Shown here piece after piece: positions 46,619 to 57,800 of a DNA stretch of 64,000 bases; within the stretch, counting starts at the first letter, position 1; each line of letters opens with the position of its first letter. The stretch covers positions 31,709 to 95,708 of the forward strand of contig MVBO01000048.1 in assembly GCA_002261195.1 (NCBI GenBank). The letters run 5' to 3'. A model generated the notes under the pieces. The model did not search any database and was not told the DNA's origin. It worked only from the letters and a program-made list of their open reading frames with translations. The position numbers were made by a program, and so were the translations under genes. The DNA is from Bifiguratus adelaidae (taxonomy: Eukaryota; Mucoromycota; Endogonomycetes; Endogonales).

Positions 46619-48039
46619 TTACTTCTCTTTGGCTTCTACAGGCTTTGCATTATCATCATCCGCATCCTTCTTGTTCTTTTTAGACCATCTTAGACCACAG
46701 GCATTGCATAGTCTAGAAGATATCAGTAAGCAAACACCAAAATAAAAGTTTGCAGCACGTACGTTTTTGCGCCCATGGGACCCTTTCTCCATTCGGGAGA
46801 GTCTGTGGTGCCACAGTCTGTGCAAACATGATCTTCGTCGGCCGTTTTCGCCTTCTTCTAAGGGAATGACAAGAGCATTAGCTGTGTTGGCCGTTTTAAA
46901 ATGCCTTTGACTTACTTTCTTGCGCGGCTTCCTATCACCTTGATTGTCTGATCCACTGGTAGGTCCCACCACCGACACAGTGTCGGGTCCCAAAGCGGAT
47001 GTTGTGTGATACATTGATGAGCTAGGTCCGTTGTCTGATCCAGCTTGATCCCCATTAAGAGACATCAAGGACCCGAAATCACTTGTTGTCAACAGCTCGG
47101 CTCGCCTTGACCCTGTAGAGATTCCCCTTGCGCGCTCGCCCAAATCATAGTTCAAGCCTGTAAAGAGGCTGAGAGATTCACCGACAGAATTTTCAGGATT
47201 AACGCCGCGAGTATATAGATACGTTGAATTCTTTGATGCCGCCGGGTTCTGCTCAACGGCGGAGGTATCTGACATGGGGCCTAATTTGACCGTATCGACA
47301 CCAGAAGAAGTTCTCTCCCTCTGGCCATTTTCGTCCGCTTGCTGCGCACGCAACTGTCGAAGTTTGCGTTGCAACAGCTCATTCTCAATCTTGAGTTCCA
47401 AGAAGGAATCAAGCATACCAGTGGCCCTCGTCGGATAGGGTTGAGCCATGCCGAAAAAGCACTTGGGGGTTCCGCTAACCCCTCCATTCTTCTCATCGCC
47501 AAAGTAAGGGTGTCCAGTGACTTCAAAGATGATGAATTTGTCATCCTTTCTTCGAAAGCGGTAGTATACTTTGAAGTCTTTGCGGGTATGAATGGCCATG
47601 TTGAACTCGCGAACAAACATGTCGATATCGTCAACGTGTATAAACTCGGTAATGTGTCGGCCGATTAGTTCTTCTGGAGCATATCCTACGAGTGGCATGG
47701 ATGACGGAGAACAATACATTATCTGTTTTCATCCAGAGTCAACGACGTTGCCGCACAAGGTTCCATCGGTCATACTTGGCTTACCTTTCCCGCTGGAGAC
47801 AGCACATGAAGGAAGTCTGACAACTCCTCAATGATTCGCTGACTCCAGTTCTTACGTTTGGTAAACTCTGTCAGTGTGCTTGCTCCACCAGTATTGCTGA
47901 GCCCGGGTAGCTTTTGGTTGACCAAGAGCCGTTGTTGATCGTCCATACCGCTCTTGTGCACTAACTGATGACCAAATGCTCCACCTTCTGGTCCACCAGA
48001 CCCATATTCTGTGAATGACTTGCCGGATTCAAAATCCAT
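46619..48039 (-). CDS. WC-2: White Collar-2-type PAS/GATA photoreceptor-complex factor
   Basis: Four exons (48039-47785, 47722-46916, 46857-46763, 46712-46619) encode 416 residues. A PAS domain spans about 65-195: [57 protein letters not shown] short helical [16 protein letters not shown] segment follows. A Ser/Thr-rich linker leads to one GATA finger near 360-390, opening [19 protein letters not shown] and closing LCNACGLRW, with the 18-residue loop of the White Collar class. WC-2 pairs with the LOV-domain protein WC-1 to activate light- and clock-controlled genes; WC-1 is not in the window. The ATG at 48039 is the best start, though the frame is open further upstream. Confidence 0.94.
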
Positions 48040-48542
48040 GAGAATGTTACGTTTCCGTGGATTGTGCTCTCCAAACTCGGGTTTGGCACAAATTCGTGTA
48101 CGAATGCAAGTCCAAGATGTGCTTTTAAAGTACAGACAAGTCTGGAGGGAAGGATGGCCATTGATGCTTGCCTGGTGTATCCATGGCATCCTGTTTATTG
48201 CCAAATGGTATGGTAGAAGCAAAGCTTTGCAGTTTTGGCCTCAGCAAGCGAAGAACAGTGGAGAACTGGGGTGCACGTGCATTAAACAGTCACATGTAGA
48301 CCTTTGGGTGAAGGACGAGCCTGCAAAGCGTCCCCATGTATCTGACCCCCTTCTCTTCAGTCAAGGGACCTTGAATAAGTTTGCGACAAGTTGCGATCTC
48401 GTCTATTTGCCAAGTGCGACCTGTGCAGTCAGCTGCTGGAAAGGGGCCTTGTGCTGCGCAACAATTGACTGAACTTGCCTTTCCTCACACTTATCCTGTT
48501 TGCCACTTTCTCTTCCTCGCTTACGGCCCAATAACCAACGCC
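48040..48542. promoter_or_regulatory. Divergent upstream region, WC-2 / hypothetical protein
   Basis: These 503 bp separate the WC-2 start (minus) from the start of the unrecognised gene at 48543 (plus). No TATA box or named motif was seen with confidence. Confidence 0.4.
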
Positions 48543-49307
48543 ATGACCACTTACGGACACCGAACGCCAATATCTCAGTCTCCACGGTGGTCACCACCGC
48601 AATCACCTAGTCAGAGACAACGGACGGCCGTCGTTGAATCGGTCACTTCTCAACGTCTAGATACATTTGTCGATTCCATTGCAGCAAAGCAAGCAGGCGG
48701 CTTGCATCGATTTTTACTAGAACACAATGAATCAGTCATGCAACCACATAGCGCTGTGATGTCGCAAGATGTGGCCTTCTATAATCGCCTTTTACATGAC
48801 CCGGTTCTCAAACTCGTCGCAGATATTGGAAAGCAAGGATACAAATACGGCAATGCTTTCGGCGATAGCGCTGAAGCTTCAATAGCCGATACTGTGGGAA
48901 GCCCAACACCGTCAAGAAAAAGGCTTCGGAAAACGAGGTCATTGGAAGAAATCCGGGAATCCGATGGGAGCAATGGCCAGGGTGCAGATTTGCCGGAGGG
49001 TAGTTGGTTGAAAAAGCAAAGGCACAGTCGAGCGGCTTCCAGCACTGCCACCATTTCCAGGGAGGGTTCGTTTCCAACGTCAACATCTGGTATGGCGTCA
49101 ACTGGCGCAGAAAGTAGCAGTCAGGACTCAATCATGTCCATAGATGGCCAGTTATCCCAAAGAGACAGTTCGACTGAGGAAATGGTTTCTGACGAAGGGC
49201 CCAAGACGCTCGCAAAAACCAAGCCAGAGGGATCATCAACATCTCACCCTCCAAGCTCTCCAAAACCATCGCTCCGCACTACGTCGGGAACAACGGTGAC
49301 AATATGA
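48543..49307 (+). CDS. Uncharacterised Ser-rich protein
   Basis: A single uninterrupted frame of 254 residues from an ATG at 48543. The first 110 residues may be folded: SQRLDTFVDSIAAKQAGGLHR, then DVAFYNRLLHDPVLKLVADI. The rest is Ser/Thr/Glu-rich and disordered, with a basic RKRLRKTRSLEEI patch that could be a nuclear signal or phosphosite. I do not recognise the family. Lack of introns is unusual in this window, but the length without stops and the biased composition favour a real gene. It is divergent from WC-2 and convergent with the next gene (120 bp apart). Confidence 0.65.
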   Translation: MTTYGHRTPISQSPRWSPPQSPSQRQRTAVVESVTSQRLDTFVDSIAAKQAGGLHRFLLEHNESVMQPHSAVMSQDVAFYNRLLHDPVLKLVADIGKQGYKYGNAFGDSAEASIADTVGSPTPSRKRLRKTRSLEEIRESDGSNGQGADLPEGSWLKKQRHSRAASSTATISREGSFPTSTSGMASTGAESSSQDSIMSIDGQLSQRDSSTEEMVSDEGPKTLAKTKPEGSSTSHPPSSPKPSLRTTSGTTVTI

Positions 49308-49427
49308 CGTTGAACGCTCCTTCCTGTGTACATTTACGACAACATGCATCGTCTTCTTCCGTGCATCCGTGTAGTTAGTCTAATGTTTGCATTGTACATC
49401 ACGTTCTACATTACATGCAGAATTGCT

Positions 49428-50750
49428 TCACCCTACAACACCGCCTGCACCAGCTCCCATCTTTATGGCCTTCTGCACGACTTCTCTGAGGAGATCGATC
49501 AATGTCGTACAGGTTACGATGGCCACGGCTTCAAATGTCTTTCTTGGATCCAACCCTTCCATGTCGGACGTTTGTGGATTATCCTCTCGTTGTAAGGCCA
49601 AGATGCTGTAAATTGATTCGTATATCCTCAAGGTGCCAATGTGTTTGAGGTAGCCTAAGCCGGATGAGTGAAACGTGGCTACCGTCTTCAAGTGACTCTT
49701 TTGAGAGCTATAAGGGGAAGACATCGTCACCACTAGATATAGAGACATGTCATGGGTGAAGGGTGAATCTCTGGTCCATCGAAAAGTATTGCCCTGGAAT
49801 GTAAACTCGTATCTGAACAAGTAATTGGAGAATGAGGTGTGAATGAACTCAGACTTGTCTTGTTTCGCCTCTCCCACACCCCACGAGATTATGACTGGAC
49901 GCTGATAAGGCAAGCGGCGAGTTTCTGCGATTTGAACACCGTGTGCATCGCGCAGTATGTTTGCAAAACCCCAATGGAAGGAATGTGTCTGCTGTTTCAT
50001 ATATGCAAGGGTACTTGTCTTGTGGTAAGTGACATCTACGTTTCCAGGCGTGCTCAACGATTGCTTCGTTAGACTGAATGTAACAGATGGATTCAGACCT
50101 TGTGCGCTCGGTGAAGGAGGTCGTATGGCGACATTGATATCGTCTGCAGCTTGTTCCACGTTCACATCCACTTTAGGCGCCAAAGCTGCATGTGTAATGT
50201 TGAGATATGTCTCATCTTCTTCTGCAGTCGGTATGTCCGAGGTCAGTACAGCGTCTGCCGTTCGTATCTCTCCGTCGCGATCAGTAAATAACAAAATACC
50301 TTGGCGGCGGATGGGGGATGAGTGCTTGTCATTTGCCACTTCAATCGGCTCATAGATACCAAACATGCGACCAAAGCCCTTTTCCGCAGAACTCGCAGTA
50401 TCGTGATTTGTATTCACTGTTTCCTCCTTGTCGGCCTGGCTCACAATGGGTACCGTTATCTGCTCCTGACGTGAAGCTGTTACAGCATTTGATGTAACAT
50501 GACCGTCCTTCAAGGCCGATATATCGGCATCTGATACTGCTGATATCGAGCCTTCGTCTTGTGTTTTGTCACCGAGCAACAAGTGAGAGCATGTGCCTGA
50601 GCTTTCTTGAATCGACACCTCAGCAACCTCATCAGGTTTCAGAGTTTCTCCTACTTCCTCGGGCTTCTGCCTATGCTCTGCGGAATAAGGCGTGGACACC
50701 ACATCAGCGTCATCAGAAGGTTGCAATCGAATAGTCGTGATGCGCCGCAT
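49428..50750 (-). CDS. Uncharacterised protein with a beta-rich C-terminal domain
   Basis: A single frame of 440 residues with an ATG at 50750. Residues 1-200 are acidic and Ser/Thr/Val-rich, probably disordered. From about 225 a beta-rich, aromatic-rich region begins: TFSLTKQSLSTPGNVDVTYH, HSFHWGFANILRD, FRYEFTFQGNTFRWTRDSP, LYLVVTMSS and GTLRIYESI. Its repeated W/F-strand pattern is reminiscent of Tubby-C/LURP-like barrels, but I cannot assign it. The protein ends with a helix (AVAIVTCTTLIDLLREVVQ) and a Gly-rich tail. An upstream frame (50884-50760) also looks protein-like, so an additional 5' exon is possible. Confidence 0.65.
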   Translation of the reverse strand: MRRITTIRLQPSDDADVVSTPYSAEHRQKPEEVGETLKPDEVAEVSIQESSGTCSHLLLGDKTQDEGSISAVSDADISALKDGHVTSNAVTASRQEQITVPIVSQADKEETVNTNHDTASSAEKGFGRMFGIYEPIEVANDKHSSPIRRQGILLFTDRDGEIRTADAVLTSDIPTAEEDETYLNITHAALAPKVDVNVEQAADDINVAIRPPSPSAQGLNPSVTFSLTKQSLSTPGNVDVTYHKTSTLAYMKQQTHSFHWGFANILRDAHGVQIAETRRLPYQRPVIISWGVGEAKQDKSEFIHTSFSNYLFRYEFTFQGNTFRWTRDSPFTHDMSLYLVVTMSSPYSSQKSHLKTVATFHSSGLGYLKHIGTLRIYESIYSILALQREDNPQTSDMEGLDPRKTFEAVAIVTCTTLIDLLREVVQKAIKMGAGAGGVVG

Positions 50751-52853
50751 TCACTCCCAAGAACTTCGCGCACGTTAGCCTCCATTTCCAAAAATAGGAG
50801 ACTAGGTTGATCATTGTTTGCTCGCGTCCAAGGCACTTTTTCGCGATGCTGAGGCACGCAGAGAGTCAACGTGACGCTATGCATATCCCAGCATTTTGCT
50901 CCGTGCTTTGAGCCATGTGCTGCAACATACCGAAACCTATCATTCCAAATGCGGGAGTTGTCTCCCGTGTCCTTGTGCGCGCCATATCGTCATAGTGTCA
51001 AAATAGGCCAAGGATTCCATGGACGGCTTTTGTAGGTTGGCGCAAGCTTGTAGCTCCGCGTAATGCTTCATGCTTCATCTCCGCTCCGTTTGCGGTAGCA
51101 CAGGAAAGGGCGGGAATATCCATACGCGTCGACTGTGTTTTTGGAGCATATTGCCAAATATGTATATTTTGATTCCCTTGCAGGCTTTCCGGGGCCACGA
51201 ATGTCTCTCTACACAGCCGTTGGGGCAAATCAACATTGAATGAGCGCTAACACTTCCAGGCGAATAGTTGTCGGGCCAATCGATTGCATTCTGATATTTG
51301 AGGGATGATGCTGCAACACGACACAAGTAAGCTTTAAGCATGACTATCCTTCCTGTCGTTCATCAGTATCAGTCAGACAAGGCTGCCGAAATGAACTGGG
51401 GCATGCGAACAGACGCGAGCGAGCTGTTAGTGCTACGCGAGCGAGCACTCGTTCCGAGACGAGGCATCACTGTCACACAAGACATCATCCTGCGCGTACA
51501 AGTGGTTGCGTTACGAAGCGCGGTTGTTTTCTTGCCTTTTTGAGTAGTATAAGACATTATTTTGGACTTCATTTGGTGGCACTTGTATGATGGATAGCAC
51601 TATTTTATTCCGAGATACTTCCCCGCTCTCCTTTATTCCGTTTCGCACCCTCCGACTGCTCACACGCAGGACGTGAAAGAGACTGAAGAGCCACACAGTC
51701 GAAACAGACATTGGCTAGAAGACCGGCTGTACAATCTCCTTCCCAGCAACCGCTTTACACAAGTACATCGTCTGTTTACGTAGAAATTGACCGCCTGCGA
51801 CCGTCAACTTTTGAATACAGGCGAAGAAATACCCGCAATATACAGACGACGGTAGGCTGGCCTATTGCGTATTCCAAATCAGGCCAATCTCAATGAAGAG
51901 CAATAGGGTAACAAGCACAAGCGGGATCCATCGATCGACTTGATACTTTGACAAAATTGGTTTTCAACTTCAAAGACCACTCCATACAAGGGAACCTGAC
52001 AGAAGAAAGCACACGGTTGCTTAGAAATCTGACTGAATCTCGGAAATACCTGCCACACCAACAAGCAAAGCACGATTTTCAATTCGCTCATTTGTAAGTC
52101 AATACCGACCATTCATTTTGGCACCAATTGATTTACCCAGAAAACCATTGCTAACCCCACTTTGCCTTCTTCATATGTTCTATAGGATCTCTGCTCTGTT
52201 GATCGGCCATAGAAACGCTGTGCGAATTTCAATTTGGTTTGAAAAGACAGTTACCCCAAAAAGGGAAGCTGGGGAGGTTCTTGTCCGTCGGATTGGCCAA
52301 GGTCACGGATTACATTGGCATAGAATTCAGTCGTGCACTGGGATTTAATCGAGGTTGCCAGGCGTCTGCTAAACAAACAATAACACTTGAGCTGTCTACC
52401 GGACGACATCGCATCTCCGCAACTTCGGCATCCCTCGATTTCGCACAGCACTGTACAGCCGTAATCGTCATCTGTCTTTGAGACGAATCACTATCCTCCG
52501 TCCACTCGAAGCTACGTAATCAACCCACTGCTACAATCGAATTCGGAATTGCACACCATTGCATCGGGCGAGATTTCATTTATTCGCATTGTTCGGAAAC
52601 ACATTAAAGACATTGTCTTTGCGCCAGCGACTTTCGACCTCCACCTTGTCATCTCTTTGGGTGCTGCTTATTGTGCTTTCTTTGCTTTGTTCTGTCTGCT
52701 GTCCTTCGTCGTTTGGTACTCTAATTCCGGACCACTGATCATCAGTATTTGGCTATACGTGGAACGTCAGCCATAGATCGCATCATTTTCTTGAGCCTAA
52801 TCTTCTGCTCATTCAACCCACTTCTACATACTTTCAAGCGTCCTGAGACTGCC
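50751..52853. promoter_or_regulatory. 2.1-kb upstream region of the Pcl-type cyclin gene
   Basis: No gene is supported in this stretch, which is one of the largest gaps in the right half of the window. It lies between two divergent genes. An ACGCGT (MCB-type element, the binding site of MBF in yeast) is at 51124-51129. The last 300 bp before the cyclin ATG are rich in CTTT/TTCT runs. Yeast G1 cyclin genes also have long promoters, so this may be regulatory; that is inference. Confidence 0.4.
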
Positions 52854-54746
52854 ATGTCCAACTCTCTTGTCGTCAATGCCGCGATAGCGCAACTTATCAA
52901 AGTTCCAGTGACAGAGGAGGCGTTAGGTACGTATTTATTTAGGCTCGAGCTTCGAAAAGCACTTAATGGCCCCCTTTTGCTTTACAGCATACATAACTTG
53001 GAAGGCCGGTAACGTTATACAATGCAATCCACCTCCTCCAGAAGTGCTGAACCCAGCGCTTGCGACGAAAATGCGACATCAGGTTGCATTGCCCACACCT
53101 CCTTCTACTCCTACAACCATATCAGCGCCGGTGATCAATTCGACAAGCAGCCAGCAAACTCTCTCAGCAATGACTTCAGTACCGCCGTTAAACAAGTTCA
53201 TCGATCATCTTGTTCGGCGGTCAAATGTCAAAACGGGGACGCTTCTGACCACAGTTATCTATCTAGACAGACTTCATCGCCGGCTACCGAAGGTGGCAAA
53301 AGGTCAGTTTTCCAATCCCTGAATATTTATGATGATGTTCATACCGCATCCAATCTAGGAATGTATTGCACATGTCACAGGGTGTTTCTTGCAACTCTCA
53401 TCATGACCGACAAATACTTGAACGATTCAAGCCCCAAAAATAAGCATTGGGCTCGATGTTCGTCCGTCTTCTCGCTTCCGGAGGTGAATCTCATGGAGAA
53501 GCAGCTATTGTTCCTACTGGTAAGATACGCAGGGCCATCAGCATTCTTAAGCGTTATTGACGGTACTCCAAAGGATTGGGATTTACGAATAACGGAGGAC
53601 GAGCTTGCCCAACATTTTGCCGTCTTTCTTGGAGGCTCTGGCTTAAGGCATCGCAGTTTATCGACAACTTCACTACCATTCATAAATCCCACGTCAGCAA
53701 GTCAAGCATCTGCGAAACCTCCAACCCGTCGGTCTCAATCGGCTCACCAGCTGCAATTGAGTCCAGTTCACCCTAGCTCTGGCCAACGGGTCGGTCCCAT
53801 GCCAAATGAAAACTTTAGGGTGGAAACGGTGCCACGAATACATACGCCTCCGAAGGCGCGTCGACCAACAATATCTAAGAGTCAATCTGCAAGAGACCTA
53901 ACATCTGCAGAATATCAGACACACGACGGCGTTGTCAATGCGCGAGATCTGCCACCCCAGGCTCCATCGTATATTGCCACTGCGAAGGCCACACCTTCCA
54001 ATTGTATGGCTAAAGTTGATTCAAGGCGGGAGATTGTACCTGGTCGGCCATTGTCGGATCTCGAATTTGTGGACGCATACGCTCGCCAAGCCATGGACAA
54101 TTTTCGAATTGAGGATACATACCCGGACGATGTCGCCATGGATTCCTACGCAGATGATGAAGATGACTCGGACGACGACCAGCAACCCCCGTCGCAAGGA
54201 TCAATGTCTGCTCTGGACATAAACCAGCCGGATATGTACCCTACGGAGGACGAGCCCCACGATTATGGCAGCAGTCCCGAGCAAGAACTGGAGCCTATGG
54301 CAAACATGTCGAGCGATGTCATCGACTATATGTCCATAGTCAGTGATTCTGCGCAACCACCAAAACTAAAATCTTCATATGGCACAAGGAGCAATCTCGC
54401 GTCTGATGCTTCACAGCGCAATTCCTATCTTCGCTCGTCTACACGGCCTATGCCAGTGTATTCCTATTCTTCATCGTCATACTCTAGTTCACCAAGTCAA
54501 GCAATCACTCCGCCTCAGCTTACACAGACACTTGCTGCGGTGCAAGCTACGGCCACAATCGATCTCGAATTGAAAGGTTCCACAAAGACCTTTGAGCAAG
54601 CAGCCTATTACTACTACCACGGGATCGACAGCTCGCCAGGAAACTTTCAGGCTGTGGAGAACATCGAGAAAGGTGACAAACTTACAACCTATCTCACGGT
54701 CGAAGCTGGCAGTCGGGCAAATGCCAGGGAAAGGCAAATTTTGTAA
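52854..54746 (+). CDS. Pho80/Pcl-type cyclin
   Basis: Four exons (52854-52926, 52988-53302, 53359-53519, 53574-54746) encode 573 residues. The cyclin fold spans about 25-200: AYITWKAGNVIQC, then LNKFIDHLVRRSNVKTGTLL, TTVIYLDRLHRRLPKVAKG, CHRVFLATLIMTDKYLNDSS, KHWARCSSVFSLPEVNLMEK and FLLDWDLRITEDEL. This matches the Pcl1/Pcl2 subgroup, which activates the Pho85 cyclin-dependent kinase in the cytosol and at bud or hyphal tips. A proline-rich insert sits between the first helices. The 370-residue C-terminal tail is disordered with an acidic DDEDDSDDD run and many Ser-Pro sites, probably for turnover or targeting. Confidence 0.9.
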
Positions 54747-54873
54747 GCGATAGATTATTTTTCTTCTATTTCTGGTGTAAGATATCTAGACAAATGGTCT
54801 GGTAGCGTGTAAAGTTAATGCGACAGAATTTGCTCTGCTTGCGAATACATGCATGTTGGCTGCAGCAGAGAAG

Positions 54874-57800
54874 CTATGTCGCTTTGTCACTATCGTGTTT
54901 TACTGACCATCTTGCGTGCGCAATCTCTCTAAGATTACGTTCACTCTCAGGTCCGGTATTTCGAACCATAGCGGACAACCAACCATCTGGTTTCTGCAGC
55001 AAGACCCAAGGCTCGTCAAATTCCACGATTTCGCCCGCCTCTAGAACCATGATCCGGTCATAATCGCCAATGACAGTATTGAGACGATGGGCGATTGTTA
55101 ACACCGTGGCATCTCGGAACAGCGTGGAAATTGCTTTTTGAATCAGGCGATCCGATGCAAGGTCAATGTTGGCAGTAGCTTCGTCCATAACAATGATTTT
55201 CGTTTCCCTGAGAATGGCGCGACACAAAGAAATGAGCTGCCGCTCCCCAACTGAGAAATTCTTGCCATTCTCCGCAACGGTTGCCAAAAGCTGATTTGGC
55301 AGTTGCTGCACTTTGTTCTTCAGTTCGCATGCATCTATGGCCTTCCAGATTCGCTCATCGCTATATTCGTTGAAGGGGTCGAGATTGAAACGCAAGTTTC
55401 CTTTAAACAAAAACGGCTCTTGGGGAATGATTGATAGCTTGCTTCTCAGATCGAAAGTGCCAACATCGGACGTCGAGAGACCGTCAATGACAACACTACC
55501 CTGAGGCGAAGGTTCGACAAGGCGAAAAATTGCAGTGAGTATTGATGATTTGCCAGCACCTGTGCGACCAACAATTCCAACTTTTTCGCATGACTGAGGA
55601 GAGCTCGTCAGTGTTCATTCTATGGGCAGAGTTTTCCTAAGGCGTACCTGGATGGAGAAGTTCAACTGTCTCAAGATGTCCATCTGTGTACCAGGGTAAC
55701 GTAACGACGTGTCCTTAAAATCAATTGTGCCATGAGATGGCCAACCTTTTGGTGGACGAGGCTCCATTATTCTGGGAGCTTCTGCAGGCAATTTCGTGTA
55801 TTCTAGCATGCGCTCGACGGAGATGAAAGTGATCTCCACCTCGATACTTTGCCTTACTGCCCATTGTAAACTACCAACCATGCCGAGAAGATAAGACAGG
55901 GAGAGACCAACGAGACCAGCCTATTTGTTTTTGTTAGTGGACCCAGTGAAGCATCGGAAGGCCATTAATGCTTACTGATTGAGTACTCCGGGAACCCACA
56001 CAAGCGAAAGTTGCAATGCTTAGAAAACTCGCTGCCAAAACATCACAACGAAATCCTAGCCATCGAGCCGAGCCGATGTACATAAAGTATGCTCTCATAT
56101 TGTCGTTTTGAGCGGCCACAAACATTCTCAAGAAACGGGATTCCGCAGTGAAAGCGCGAATAGTAGGTAAACCATCCAAACTTTCGCTCAACAACGAGTA
56201 CACAGGACTTCGGGTGACGCTCTGTAGATATCGTCAATACAAATCCGGCACGGAAAGCCTTTCCGTTTGCTTCAACATAACATAAATGTACGGCATACCT
56301 CGATTCGCTTCACTTGCCGGCTTGTTCGCATATAAAATTGACGCAAAAGTACAAAGATTGCTCCGACAAAGGGAAGGCTGATAATGACCCAATAGTTGAC
56401 GACGCAGATCAAAACAATCGACCCAGCCAACATTACGATGATCTGCAAGGCGTCGAAGAAGTTGTACGGTAACAATTCATCAACGTTGGATTGATCTTTG
56501 CTGCAAGCAGCGATATCGGGTTAAGTCGGGTTCTAGTCTGCTTGGCTCCATCACTTACCTGAATCTATTCAAGATGCGACCATGAGGCTGCTTTTGGAAG
56601 AATGCAGCATCTGTCTTGACAACGCTATCCAAAGCCATCGCGTTAGGGCTTTCCTAAGCCATAGTTGAAAGATCACTTACGCGTCTAGCATTCTGCGAAA
56701 GATGCCTTGAGAGCTATCAAGCATGACTTTGAAGACCCACACAGCTCTCACGACGGATATGAACACGGTGACGATAACCAGGGCTATGAAGATGGCAAAA
56801 TTGTACATTGGCCTCTGATCACTTGCGGATTTCGAGGCCCAGCGCGATAACCACCAGTCCACAAGCGTTATCGAAACTTGCCCGGCAAGCATAAAGAATG
56901 CTTCGGCAAAAGCAAGTAAGTACCATGATCGAGTAGTACAAGGACGATACTCACTCAGAAGCAGCAGCATCCACAAAGGTGATCCGATCCGAAAGAATTC
57001 GATATAAGTCCGCAAGGGCGTACTGCCGATCGCTTGGTCTTCAACAGATATCATGTTTCGTGTAGGATCATATTCCTCCTCTTCTCCGAGGACAATGTTC
57101 TTGTCAGGGTCGTCAGTCAACTCTGTGCCCTCTGTAAACTCAATTTCCTTGAGCGTCGCCATGTCCTTTTCCAAGGTATCAACTTCTTCGTTCGCTTTCA
57201 CGGTGGAGGCGCTGGTGTGAGACGACGTGTCCATCGATTCCGCTTCTGTCATAAATTCGCGAACAATGTGCATGAACGCAGTGGTATCTTGAGATTGAGC
57301 TCCGGTCTTTGACGTAGGTTGTATAAATTCAACGACTGGTCCATGCCTTATCTGCTTGCCATTGTCCAGTACAAGGATATTATCGCAATCTTTCAAGTAT
57401 TGCAGTTGATGGGTGACTAGGATCACGGTCTTCGCGGAAAGAAACTCCTTGATGCATTTGTCAAAGAGATGACGGCCCACGTGCGCATCTAAATAAACAT
57501 ATTAGCCCAAAATTCCAAGGATTGCGAATATTAGACATACCAACTGCACTCAAGGGATCATCCAAAATATACATGTCGGCATCTGAGTACACCGCTCTCG
57601 CCAAGGAAATACGCGCTCGTTGGCCACCGCTTAAGGTTACTCCCTTCTCTCCAATGAGAGTGTTCTCGGCGTCTGGGAACAATGTAAGATCCCGTTGCAA
57701 GGCGCAGACTTCGATGACCTTGCGGAATCGAACTTCATCATACTTCTCGCCAAAGAGAATGTTGTCTCGAATGGATCCGGCGAATATCCATGGTGATTGA

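Noticed and set aside
50760-50884. Protein-like frame just upstream of the 440-residue hypothetical gene
   Set aside because: It is in another frame and no GT-AG pair joins it convincingly; noted only as a possible 5' exon.
51340-51543. Short plus-strand open frame within the cyclin upstream gap
   Set aside because: 67 codons with no motif or splice partner; consistent with chance.
54874-55410. Possible defective second NBD of the ABC transporter (SVGERQLI in place of LSGGQ)
   Set aside because: The SVGxRxL form is normal for the second NBD of ABCC proteins; Walker A, Walker B with Glu, and the H-loop are intact.
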